A model generated the notes under the pieces. The model searched no databases, had not been told where the DNA came from, and saw nothing but the letters and a program-made list of their open reading frames with translations. A program made the translations under genes and the position numbers. From Amphiura filiformis (Eukaryota; Echinodermata; Ophiuroidea; Amphilepidida; Amphiuridae), in assembly GCF_039555335.1 (NCBI RefSeq), contig NC_092629.1, positions 34,845,537 to 34,909,536 on the forward strand: a DNA stretch of 64,000 bases. Direction: 5' to 3'. Of this stretch, positions 46,524 to 56,100 are shown piece by piece; positions within the stretch are counted from its first letter, which is position 1; each line of letters opens with the position of its first letter.

Positions 46524-47577
46524 ATAGGCCTAAATAAATAAATCTATAAATAAATAAATAAAATCTGAATGTGCCATTTATATTATTATTACAATTTTAA
46601 TATTATTAATATTATTAGTATTAATAGGCCTTTTAATATTAAGTACAGTTGAATACAAGAAGACATAAAAAGATGTTCATCATTCCGTGCACGAACACTC
46701 ACTAAATTTACCACTCTTAGAAATTTGGCAACTCCGTATCAATTAAGCAACCAATGATTGTAGCAAAATATATTTTCCCGGTACATACTATTTATTGCAC
46801 GTGTAATACTTTTTTGACGTCACGAAAAGTATTGTACATACAATATTGTACGTACAATACGGAGTCTGAAGCGCGCTTAATGGAGCTGCTATTTCATAAT
46901 GTCATCAATCAATACGTAGCACACTATTAGACAATAAATCGACAAATTAATAATGCGTCCTACTAATTTATAGGTCTCCAAATTAATTAACTTGGTTGCC
47001 ATGGTAACCAGTTTCGTGGCGATATAGATAGAGTTCGCAATATACACAGTATAGGCCTATACTGTTATTGAGCCATCCACCGAGCTATTTTCTGGAACGA
47101 ATTCGTAAATTTGGGCAATCTTCCGATATTATCGCTTTATGCTTCTAAGTAATAATTCATCGTTTATTTAGTCATACACCATTGATTTAGTACACTCCTA
47201 CCCAGCAAACACAAAAATGTTTTTAAAACGTTCAAGTTAAACATATATAATATTAAATGTCGGGTTATATAAAGATCATGGAAACATTTTAAAACGTTTT
47301 GTATGAAATTGCAAACATTTTTGCCAAATATTTTGTCAACACTTTTAAAAATAGCATTATGTTAGAATATTTGCAGTATGTTATCAACAAATGTTTTTGA
47401 ATGTTATGAACACGTTCTATACCTATTACCCGACATTTAAACGTTTCCTGGCAACCTTTTCTAACCTTTTGTCCCATTTTTGTTTCAGATGTCCAGTACA
47501 AGAAGGACAAAGAAGAGCGTGAGAGGCTAGCAGCAATCAGCGTGGCGAATGCGTTCTTAAGGCCTGGATTCCGATAA
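33797..47577 (+). CDS. Stum/SPEC3-family membrane protein with two alternative first exons
   Basis: Plus-strand gene. Coding exons are A 33797-34397, B 36668-37835, C 44214-44414 and D 47489-47577 (stop TAA). A and B each begin with ATG, each end in CCAGGAACAG or CCTGGAACAG before GTAGG, and each leave phase 1, so either joins C. A+C+D gives 296 residues and B+C+D gives 485. The conserved core is AIPC(M/L)P with the first membrane span, then GTGTIISSFSLLCC, a second span ISQLFTVTFFFIGFIWSV, and TWGVFMVQFA. That is the layout of Stum (Drosophila mechanosensory transduction mediator) and sea urchin SPEC3 (ectodermal cilia). The N-terminal regions are long, charged and probably disordered. I infer a neuronal or ciliary membrane role. 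Two adjacent genes sharing 3' exons is a less likely reading. Confidence 0.82.
34409..34603. mobile_element. MITE family A, copy 4, next to the donor of exon A
   Basis: TGGGCTAGTTGAAATCC at the left, GGGGGTGCAGATTTCAAATG and GCGATTCACACTCCCTGTG inside, GGTTTCAACTGGAATCGCCCA at the right. Its left terminus is at position 12 of the intron. Confidence 0.9.
35606..35802. mobile_element. MITE family A, copy 5
   Basis: Left TTTCAGTTGAAATCCATGC, inside GGGAGTGCGAATTTCAAATG, right GTATGGATTTCAACTTAAATAGCCC. It lies between exons A and B. Confidence 0.88.
36145..36500. repeat. Direct repeat upstream of exon B
   Basis: CTAGCTTCAAATACTTTGCC at 36158 and CTAGCTTCCCATGATTTGCC at 36428, each followed by a similar 70-bp block (GATCC...TGAAG...). 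A 103-residue open frame over the first copy has no family resemblance. Confidence 0.55.
36668..37835 (+). CDS. Stum/SPEC3 alternative first exon B
   Basis: 389 codons plus one base. The motif AIPRTPAVCTAVAKWK (residues 26-41) matches exon A. A long Glu/Lys/Ser-rich region follows, including a 60-bp internal duplication that repeats GSVQQSNGQK (DNA at 36998 and 37058) and a basic stretch around 37130-37400. The first membrane segment is HKLIAAIPCLPILLAVMCLI. Donor GTAGGAAGG. TGACGTCA overlaps the start codon, which may be chance. Confidence 0.85.
38640..39260. repeat. Higher-order tandem repeat with a palindromic CTATCTT...AGATAG motif
   Basis: CTATCTTGAGTAGATAG at 38649 and 38980 alternates with CTATCTTCAGTAGACAG at 38843 and CTATCTTCGGTAGACAG at 39187. 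Type-to-type distances are about 331 and 344 bp. Between them, words such as GGTCACGCA and CACCAAAAG also recur. Confidence 0.7.
39670..39815. repeat. (TTA)n/(TAA)n microsatellite, partly inverted
   Basis: A long TTA run turns into a TAA run at about 39765 and back, so the two halves can form a hairpin. Confidence 0.92.
40062..40310. repeat. Inverse copy of the repeat at 32.0-32.3 kb
   Basis: AGCATCTTGCGAATGGTAGT, ATAGCGAGCGTGTAGAAGAA and AACAACACTTTTGTAAAACG are the inverse of the earlier copy. The pair encloses both first exons of the Stum/SPEC3 gene. Confidence 0.8.
40340..43640. other. Stum/SPEC3 intron without recognised exons
   Basis: AT-rich unique sequence. It includes a (TCA)n run at 42364-42417, a GT run at 42484-42498, and a set of 'catgtatggcaggcc' words repeated at about 42895, 42970 and 43063 (spacing about 75-90 bp). 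No further open frame looked coding. Confidence 0.45.
42364..42417. repeat. (TCA)n microsatellite
   Basis: About 18 uninterrupted TCA units. The poly-His frame across it is an artefact. Confidence 0.95.
43793..44127. mobile_element. Element with TATGTTCCCCCGGAA ends and CGAAAGACCC words
   Basis: TATGTTCCCCCGGAA and its inverse TTCCGGGGGAACATA bound eight or so spaced copies of AGCTC(C/T)(G/A)AAAGACC. It lies just before exon C. Its style is like the element at 17795-18154. Confidence 0.7.
44214..44414 (+). CDS. Stum/SPEC3 shared exon C (second membrane span)
   Basis: Acceptor TTTTGTTTTACAG; donor GTAAGTAAAA. 201 nt, phase 1 in, phase 1 out. It encodes TIISSFSLLCCNKQQTDGTN, a basic loop, then NLCVGISQLFTVTFFFIGFI and WSVTWGVFMVQFA. 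This is the family core. Confidence 0.9.
44570..44880. mobile_element. Diverged half-copy of the foldback element at 48.5-49.2 kb
   Basis: TTTACTTCGAGGACTGTTAA, TTAATAATTTGCCAAAAATT and GTGTCTGATGTGCACCCAGG follow the right arm of the later element in order, ending at CCCTTAAGG. Confidence 0.7.
44934..46879. mobile_element. TIR transposon of 1.95 kb, about 90-bp ends, in the intron between exons C and D
   Basis: The left arm (AGCTTCAGACTCCATATTGT, ACGTACAATATTGTATGTAC, TTTTCGTGACGTCA, TTGCACGTGCAATAAATA) is matched inversely at 46795-46879. Each end carries TGACGTCA-like and CACGTG-like palindromes. The interior has AATC/AATA microsatellites (46440-46560) and no transposase. Confidence 0.88.
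46440..46560. repeat. (AATC)n and (AATA)n microsatellites
   Basis: TCAATCAATCAATCAACC runs grade into AAATAAATAAATAAATA. Confidence 0.9.
47208..47462. mobile_element. Short relative of the AACGTT element
   Basis: It starts CCCAGCAAACACAAAAATGT and holds AAAACGTT words and AACACGTTCTAT, ending near AACGTTTCCTGGCAACC. The start matches the inverse right end of the element at 21757-23348. It ends about 25 nt before exon D. Confidence 0.65.
47489..47577 (+). CDS. Stum/SPEC3 shared last coding exon D
   Basis: Acceptor TTTTTGTTTCAG; phase 1 in. It encodes VQYKKDKEERERLAAISVAN and AFLRPGFR, then TAA. This short basic cytoplasmic tail is expected after the second membrane span. Confidence 0.88.
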
Positions 47578-47686
47578 CAATATATCCTGATGATGATCTG
47601 ATGAGGACATAATGCTATTTAAATTAAATGATCATCAAAATGTACGCATTATTGTTTTACTTCAGAGCATAGACTCTACTTATGTT

Positions 47687-48015
47687 CAGAAACTGGATTA
47701 CTTTGCGTGCTTCGTGTATGACAAGCCATTGAAGCCAGAACGAGTATAATTCTATCTTGATGGTGGCATCAGAGGACAGGCTACATGACTCTGCATCTGC
47801 TGAATTACATCTTGTACATGTTGTAGTCCCTGCATGTACCATTATAAATAATACACAGCGGTATAGACGCGTATGACAAACATTTGTCCACCTGAGCCTT
47901 AACAAGTTGCTATCTGATGATGACAATGACATCTAAACTTGCTTCAGACACTGACTTGCTTTGTGTGATATAGATCGTGTATGGCAAGCCATTGAAGCCA
48001 AAACGAGTATAAGTA
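47687..48015. repeat. Direct repeat in the presumed 3' UTR
   Basis: GACAAGCCATTGAAGCCAGA near 47730 and GGCAAGCCATTGAAGCCAAA near 47985, with similar flanks (TTCAGA...CTG...TTGC; CGAGTATAA). Copies are about 255 bp apart. No clear AATAAA signal could be assigned nearby. Confidence 0.65.
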
Positions 48016-48330
48016 TACCTTCAATTTGTTGAAATACAACGATATAACTTTGTAGCTGGAAGTGAAGGCATGTAGCCAGGATATTTGGTCAGGATATGCT
48101 TGGGTGCTTTATTTTGAAAGGCAGACTTTTATAGACAAACAAAAACAAAATGGTCATGGGTCCTAAGGTCTGTTCTTTACCAGTTAACTTTGTATCGGCA
48201 TCCAAAATGCAAAGAAAGGTTATAAGATTGTTGCTTGAATAATTGAAAAATAGCATTTTGACAACTTTAGAAAAACATTTATGAAACGCACTCTCTCAAG
48301 ACATTTGTCTAATCTTTAACCTCACATTTC

Positions 48331-48458
48331 GACTGCTTAGTGCCAGAAGTGGTTAAGTGCAATAGCTGCCAGGTGTAGAAGAGTACGATATACTGTGTAA
48401 ATTGCCAAATGTTCATAGGGCAGCTATTGCACTTACCCACTTCTGGCACTGAGCAGTC
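48331..48458. mobile_element. Palindromic MITE, about 40-bp arms
   Basis: GACTGCTTAGTGCCAGAAGT and AAGTGCAATAGCTGCC are mirrored by GGCAGCTATTGCACTT and ACTTCTGGCACTGAGCAGTC. Confidence 0.85.
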
Positions 48459-48551
48459 CATTTAACGTTCATCCTTCATGTAAAGCTGCACGGAATTAGC
48501 CTAGCACATGAATCTTCTATTATACGATTTTAAAATATGCAACTTCATTCT

Positions 48552-49206
48552 TTAAGGGATCTGGAATGAGCGTTTTAAGCGTTTCGACAGTATTTTTTGT
48601 GGGACATGAGAGCACATCAGACATCGAATTGCATTCTGAATACGAAGAATGTCTTTCTGATATCAAATAATTTTAATTTTTTGAAATTCACGATATAATA
48701 CAAATTTTATGACAAATTATTAAAAGTTGATATTTTTTACATTTTGATATATAACAGTCCTCGAGTAAATTTGATAAATCTAATATTCTTAAAGTGTATG
48801 TAGCTGGGAGGAAAAGCCGATGATCAATTGAAAATTTTGACCTTTTATATTGAAGATATGGATTTTTTCCAAAAAAGACCTAATATTTTTTGGTGTTTTG
48901 GGAAAAAAATCCATATCTTCAATACGAAAGGTCAAAATTTTCAATTGATCGTCGGCTTTTCATCCCACCTACATACACTTTAAGAATAAATTATCAGATT
49001 TATAAAGTTTACTTCGAGTACTGTTAAATATCAAAAATATCAATTTTTAATGATTTGCCATAAAATTTGTATTACATTGCAATTTCAAAAATCAAAATTA
49101 TTTGATATCAGAAGGACATTCTTCGTATTCAGAATGCAATTCGATATGTCTGATGTGCTCTAATGTCCCAATAATATTGTCCAAACGTTCATACCCCATC
49201 CCTTAA
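48552..49206. mobile_element. Foldback element with about 300-bp arms
   Basis: TTAAGGGATCTGGAATGAGC at the left and CGTTCATACCCCATCCCTTAA at the right, with GAAGAATGTCTTTCTGATAT against ATATCAGAAGGACATTCTTC and many more pairs up to the centre near 48890. Nearly the whole element is one inverted repeat. TTAA ends. Confidence 0.9.
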
Positions 49207-49609
49207 GCTGCTAAATTTTACACTAGTCCTGAATATTTTACACCAAGGATACACCATTTTGAAACTGTTTGAAAAACGTTTTGTAACCACATTAAAATAA
49301 AAATGTTCCTGTCTGCTAGAAATTATGCCAACATGTATAAAAACAAACTTATAAAACCATGTCACATTAAATGGCATACTGCCTTTATTCAACTCCGACT
49401 CGTAGCTTGACACCGACTTCATGTCCGCAATTCCCTACCCCTTTCTATTAGCCACGTATAGTGACGTATACAGATACATCTCGGATGAAAGGGTAACTTT
49501 TTATTCTAATATTTTATCATTTCTTATTCCAAATCAGCATTCACCTCTTCTCACATGTGTCTTTTAATTAAAACTGCCATTGCATAAGCTACAATCATAA
49601 CAAAAGATA

Positions 49610-49912
49610 ATTGGGCTATTCCAGTTGAAATCCTCACCCCTTAATCTCCCACACATGGGTTATAGATTTCAAATTGAGTCATCCATTCAGGTAAACCCAT
49701 CTGAAATTCATGCTACAGTCAGTCTACTCTGAAGTACAAAGTACCGACGCGGACGCACACATTGTGCCGACTTTGAAGGCACGCATACCTGCAGCAGAGA
49801 CGCAGCACTACGCACTGTTCACGCGCACGTTGTCACTTTGTACTTCAGAGTGGACAAACTGTACTTGTGTGGAAGATGAAGGTCTTGTCTTATTGATTTT
49901 AAATGGAATAGC
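49610..49912. mobile_element. MITE family A, copy 6, split by another MITE
   Basis: Left TTGGGCTATTCCAGTTGAAATC and right TTTTAAATGGAATAGCCCA; inner CACACATGGGTTATAGATTTC. It is interrupted at 49714-49863. Confidence 0.85.
49714..49863. mobile_element. 150-bp MITE nested in a family A copy
   Basis: Ends TACAGTCAGTCTACTCTGAA and, inverted, TACAGTTTGTCCACTCTGAA, both followed by GTACAAAGT. The interior is CG-rich with GCGTGCG-type words. The host resumes with CTTGTGTGGAAGATGAAGG. Confidence 0.87.
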
Positions 49913-50809
49913 CCATATATTTTTAATTAAAACTGTCATTGCATAAGCAACAATAATAACAAAAGATAATTACATCGTTTACCTACGCTGATGAACATAA
50001 ATTACCAGAAGCCAATTTCTGCATTGGGACTACAGAGCTTACGTAAATCCCAGGGGGAATGGCAGATAAACGCCCCAATATTTTGGTAAGGGGGATGGTC
50101 CATACAATCATCCCCACTTTACAGTATATCATCTTTACAGGCCTACCTTGATGTTCAGCATGACAGTGGTTGAGAAACTAGAATCACTAGGATCATTTTA
50201 CAAACTAAAAACACAACTGGTTTACTGGATTTATACACAATACAAAAACATTGCCAAACAACAAATGGTTTTAAAGATAACTAAACGATAAAAAGAAAAT
50301 AGATTTAAAATGTCCCCTAATACTTCACCACCAAAAAGACGTTTGACAAACTGTGACAAAAATGTACAACATTTAGAGTAGAGGCAAGTTTTTCGTTTTT
50401 TAAAAGGTTAAATTTCATTTTTAGAGTTTCTGTTTCTAAAAAATCCTCAAAACTCATGAATTCACCCAAAAACAAAAGAAACAAAATGGGGCTTCGACAG
50501 ATGTTTCTGCGTATTGGGGAGCCATAATAGTTAATTCAATTGGATTTTAAGAGTACTGTGGCCCCAAAGGCATGTAAATAAATGAGTTGAAGAAAAATGG
50601 AATTTGCTTGGGCCAAATGTACATTCAAAATAGCCAAATATTTTAGGTGGAATTGATCTTACTTTGTTTGTATTTTCCATTTTTCAATTCTGTGATTATT
50701 TTCCCGTAAAACTTGCCACTTTAATTCAGAGCTTGTATTCACTGCTTCTCAAGACAATAAAAAAATACGACATGGTATTTATGGACCATATTGAGTACAA
50801 ATGGCAAAA

Positions 50810-50997
50810 TGGGCTATTCAAGTTGAAATTCATACACCCCCCTATGGATGACATGATCTTAATCTCCCACACAGGGGGTGTAGATTTCAGATTGATTCAC
50901 CCATTCAGGTAACCCCAGTTGGAATTCACACTCCCTGTGAGAAAGATTAAGGTCATGTCTTCCATAGGGGCTGTATGGATTTCAACTAGAATAGCCC
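50810..50997. mobile_element. MITE family A, copy 7
   Basis: Left ATGGGCTATTCAAGTTGAAATT, inner CAGGGGGTGTAGATTTCAGA and GAATTCACACTCCCTGTGAG, right GGATTTCAACTAGAATAGCCC. A nearly complete palindrome. Confidence 0.9.
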
Positions 50998-50999
50998 AA

Positions 51000-53060
51000 T
51001 GTTTGTCACACCCCAATTGTTTGACCTTTAGCCTACCATCAATTCTGAAAGGTCAAAGGTCAAATTCAAATAGAAAAGCTCAGCTAATCAATGCGGCTTT
51101 CCCATTTAAATAATAATATATTGTCATAACATGTTTATTATAGTGTGAAGTATTATCAATTTCCTAGTCTTACTCAAATGCAAATATACCATTACAGAAT
51201 GTCTCTATGACACTATTTTAACGCCATGTGCTCTGCTGCTCTTCTTACAGTGCCTGTAGAGTCTGTCTTGTCTCAAATTAAGAGTAACACCATGTTGGAT
51301 TTCAGTGGCAAATTGACATCACGCATGCTAACCTAATCCTGTAGGGCGTAATAGAGCCATTTGTCCTTGCCCTGGCAATGCAACCATGCAAAGGGCGCCG
51401 ATTCAAATCTGCCACTGCGAATCAAACATGACTTTCTCTCAACTGGAGACAAGATAGACTATGATTGGTTCATTACCTGATACAATCATCTGCGTAACCA
51501 ACCAATGTCTCTGATTGGCTCAATATATGCTATATAGGCCTCTTCACAATCAATCAAAAGAGTTCTTAGCAGCAGAGAAGTGCACATGGGGTTTAAGGGT
51601 CTTTCACTTCCATTCAGCAGCAACACAATTTTTTTTTTTCATTATGTCATCCTTATATCATGTTGTATTGACACAAAATCCCTACAAGCACAAAAACATG
51701 ACACACATGTGTCACAAGTGATGTCGATGTATTATGGAAGAGGAAAACCCCACTATAGTCCAATCAAGTTAAAACCACTATAGTACCAGTCAACTTGTAC
51801 TTGGGTACGCCAGGCCCAGGGCAAGATAATGTTGAACCCAATTGGCAAAGTTGGTTATTCTATACCCTATATTAGGTTGAATAGAGATTTGGTTCAACAC
51901 GGCTGTGCTATAGATCATTTCTATTATTGGCATCTTCTTGATGGGGTAAACAACGATATCATATCAATATCACATACTATAGAGGTTATCCGTGTTCTAT
52001 AAGTTGCATATACTATCAGCGACTGCTATACCTTGTTTAGGACTTTCAAAAGAAGTACCTGCATGTGCAACCATGATTGCTTCAAAATAGCCCGCCAAAG
52101 TCATGCATCTAACTCTGAGGTCGTGCATTGAATTGGTTTGAATGAGGAATACTACGGGAACCATCGCCTTTTGTAAGAAGTCACACATGAGTGAAGTGGA
52201 TAACCTCTATTAAACAACACAAGTGAGGTCAAGAAGAATATCATGTGATTGTATCATTATTTCATAATAATCACATGATACTCTTCTCAACCTCACTTTT
52301 GTTGTTTCATAGAATGTGATATCGATGTTTGAACACTCCATCAATGACAGGAAGGTGTCAATTTAATATAGTAATGGTCTATAATATAATGTAAGGCAGG
52401 CCTTGTCTTTTGAGGCGAGTGAGAGCGATCACTCGCCTAAAATGAAGCTGAGGAGAGCTTTTTATCACTCGCCTACATTTGGTGTAATACTAATACAAGT
52501 GATTAAAATCACTCGCCTACAGCTCACCTGACAATTTTTGAGGAGAGTGATTTGTTACTTGCCAGCAATTTTCAAAAGACAAGGCCTGGTTAGGCCATCC
52601 TGATATAACAGTTTGTCTCAAGGATCTTTCCAAGTTAAAAACATAATGCAGAATGCGGTTTTTTAGACGTTTATTTTTCTTACTTCAATTGGGTTTTATG
52701 GGAAAGCTTTTGACAAGAATAGACCACCTTTTCATCTCACAAGGTGGTTTCACTGTGGTCAAGATGAAGAATTTATTGAGATTTATGATTTAAGCTATTT
52801 TGATGTCCGGCGATGTCAGACGTGAGATTTTTGTGTGGTGGATTTTGAAGAAAAAAAACAGCAGAAAAAACTGAATAACGTGCAAAAAGCGGGCAATTTT
52901 ACTAATGCACGCGAGAGCTTTGAGACAAACTATTAAATTAAGATGGTCTTATAGGCCGACTACGAGATCTGGTTCAACATGGTTGCTCTATACCATGTAG
53001 ATTGACGATGAGATTTGGTTTGACATGGTCTACTGCTGGTAAAAGCTTTAGTGGGTGTAG
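51000..53060. other. Intergenic stretch between Stum/SPEC3 and hnRNP L
   Basis: No coding exon was seen. It includes a palindrome at 52215-52302 (AAGTGAGGTCAAGAAGAATA against its inverse), the MITE at 52397, and the 3' flank of the hnRNP L gene. Confidence 0.5.
52397..52588. mobile_element. MITE with CAGGCCTTGTCTTTTG ends
   Basis: CAGGCCTTGTCTTTTG and CAAAAGACAAGGCCTG are exact inverses. Inside, ATCACTCGCCTA is repeated four times. Confidence 0.85.
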
Positions 53061-53069
53061 GCAGTTGGT

Positions 53070-53128
53070 TTAGTTAGCATGAAGAGCATTGGAGAAACAC
53101 AGCTTGAATGTGTACGGGTAGCGGCCAC
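53070..53128 (-). CDS. HNRNPL: hnRNP L last coding exon
   Basis: Acceptor CATTTTCAG at 53129; phase 1 in. It encodes GRYPYTFKLCFSNALHAN and the TAA stop. This is the last beta strand of RRM4 (KLCFS). 59 nt. Confidence 0.9.
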
Positions 53129-56100
53129 CTGAAAATGAACCAAATGCACATAGATGAGAAGAGGACAAGGGATTACTGGCAGAAGGCAATATCTGCCCTA
53201 TAGACATTTGCTATCCACAGCCCCAAGGAAGAACAACCTAGGATTGAAGTGGGCCCTCTGTGGCTAAATGAAATTGAATCTCAATTCTATATTTAGGCTT
53301 ATGGCTTAGAGAGAAATTGCTATCTCACATTTCTTGCTGTGAATCTCACTTTTGAGTGCTTTTCTCGCTTTTAAAAGATTCATTTCTATCACAAAAAACT
53401 GTTTGTGTCGGATATATGCAGAAAAGTTTGACCCGATTTTCCAGCCTGAGTTTGCACAAACGATCCATTTTCTGGCACATCCAAGCAACATCACAAGTGA
53501 TATTCTTTATCTACTGCACACATTATTCAGTTTATTGACCTTTTAAGCCGATTTATGAAGAAATATTTGTGTATTTTTGGTCTATTCAGCGTCAGGTAAA
53601 TAAATGTAGCGCAAAAATTTCAACTTTCACAGTAGCAGGGGTGTGTTTCAAAGCTTGTGAAATATCCCGAAAGCAGAAGAAAATCCTGAAAAACGCTTGA
53701 AATTGGGCTAAAAAGCCCCAAAACGGACCGAAAATCAATAAACTACCGTAAATTTTGGACAAAAAAATCCGCGAAAATCCTGAAGAATCGTACCCCTGCA
53801 GTAGGTATTCTACTTACTTGGGTTTTCCATGGTAGTGTGGTTGGCCATGATGAGTGCTTCCACTGCTCTTTGTTTATCAGGCCATTCAACCAGACCCGTC
53901 AGATTGCGCTCAGCTGAAATTAAACACACAAACAAATGTAAGAGGAGAAGATAATTGAAGCGGTGTCATAGCGGCTGCAGCTAGCTTGTCTTGTGGGTAA
54001 GCTGGTAAATCAATGATTGCATACCGTATTTCGTCAAATAGTCGCCCCCCTCAAATAAACGCCCCCACCACTTTTTTCAACCAAGATGTTTCAAAAATGC
54101 CGATATTTCCATGCTATATTGTGTAGTAAGCTTACCAAGTTGCCCACATGGTCGATAATCTGGCGAAAATCTGGATTGGAAACCCGGAAGTGAACCAGAA
54201 GTCCATAGTTCGTCATTTTAGCGTGAGTTTTAAGTTTACCTAATGATTTTAACAGGAATTATCGTTCTAAAATTGACCTTGAATAAATGCCCCCCCCCTT
54301 GGGAAAATGTAACGCCCCGGCGTTTATTTGATGAAATCACGGTATCTCTTTTATTGTTGCAGTGCAAATCTGTGTACTCATCCCTAGGTTATCACATGAT
54401 TTCTTTTATACTTGAAGGTAATTATATTGGGTTTACCCACAATTATGGCTGACGATCTCAACGTTGAAAAAACGTCCGTGCAAAATTAACACTGAATATT
54501 CATGAGATTATTCATGCTCGAGTCTAATATGCACCACACCCAGATACATCGTTAGAGCCTCGACTATAGATCTTGTTAATGCTGAAGAGACTACATGGTG
54601 GCATGAAAGTGTACAAGAATGATCACAGGCCCCATCATTAGTTTTAGTTTATTTACTGGTAACCATCTACTTACATTTGGATTCAAACATCTTGACACTA
54701 ACAGGCTCATCTACACCAACATTCAGGAATATCTATCAAAAGAATCAACATCATCAATATTATTAGACTTATTATGATCTTCACACTTCGGGAAAGCTCA
54801 CGACATTAGCATAATTAGTTATGCACTATTCAAGTACTTCCCCACCCCACCCCATCCCTATATCTTGAGGAATGTGGGGAAATGATGGGTACTAATTGCA
54901 TCTATAGTTTGATCAGCTCGTAATTGGCAGGCCTTATAACATCACAGATTAATATCAATATATTCTATTTTCAGAATTATCAAGTTATTCATTGAAGTTG
55001 TATACTTTGTTTACTTTCTTTAACACGCAAAATATAGAACATACAGGTTAACTATAACACTCTTAATGCAGGTCTACTTTTCGGTGTAGTGGTAAAAGCC
55101 TAAAAATTCCCGCCGATTACGAGCTGTTCAAAGTATAAGTGTATTCTCTGACCCCATGAGACCACTATCCATTGCATGCCCCACTATCCTGTTGTTTCTA
55201 CCATTTCTGCCGGGTTGCAGGGTCAGGAAATTCCCAATGTTACAAAGCATGTAATGGGCACTGGTCAGAGCCATGAAACCGTGCCGTTGTGTGGCCGGGG
55301 ATCACGCCTACATTACCATACAACAGGTAATGCAGGGTCAGGAAATTCCCAATGTTACAAAGCATGTAATGGGCACTGGTCAGAGCCATGAAACCGTGCC
55401 GTTGTGTGGCCGGGGATCACGCCAACATTACCATACAACAGGTAATGCAGGGTCAGGAAATTCCCAATGTTACAAAGCATGTAATGGGCACTGGTCAGAG
55501 CCATGAAACCGTGCCATCGTGTGGCCGGGGATCACGCCAACATTACCATACAACCCGTGAAGCGACATAAGATGGGATCAGTGAAGATGCGGCTAGTTTC
55601 TCTGTTTATATTATTTATTTATTTTCAGTCAAGGTTCGGAAGAAGAACCACACTTGGGACACAACCCACAATATGGGAAGCCTTGCACTACATTGTAGTC
55701 AGAATTTCAATAAATAAACAATGTACCATTTTAGACACACACATAATCACATGCATCCTGTATCCTCCCTCTGGATGCATGTCATGGTGGAGTAGCTGGA
55801 ACATGGACGTTCATTACCAGGGACAGACTTAGGTTTCGGTTTTCTACTGGTTCTCTACTGCAAAATCTAGTTACAAAGGTTCACAAAGGTTCAGGTATAT
55901 GACTATGCGGAATCGTTATCATCATCATATAGAGCACAAAAAAGAGCTTGGAAATAGTATGTTGGTCTACCATTGATGTAAAAAGCGGCCGTATAATTGA
56001 GTGGCCCAGTATAAAAACGGCCCATGGCACATTTTTCGTCATTGGGAGAAATCGGCACTGTAAATGTACGAATGTTCAATAAAATACATTAGAAATTTGA

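Noticed and set aside
51345..51420. Possible tRNA-like segment (CGATTCAAATCTG)
   Set aside because: B box imperfect and no A box at the right distance.
55176..55832. Overlapping open frames of 60-109 residues
   Set aside because: Products of the 115-bp tandem repeat; the frame rotates with each unit and no family resemblance is seen.
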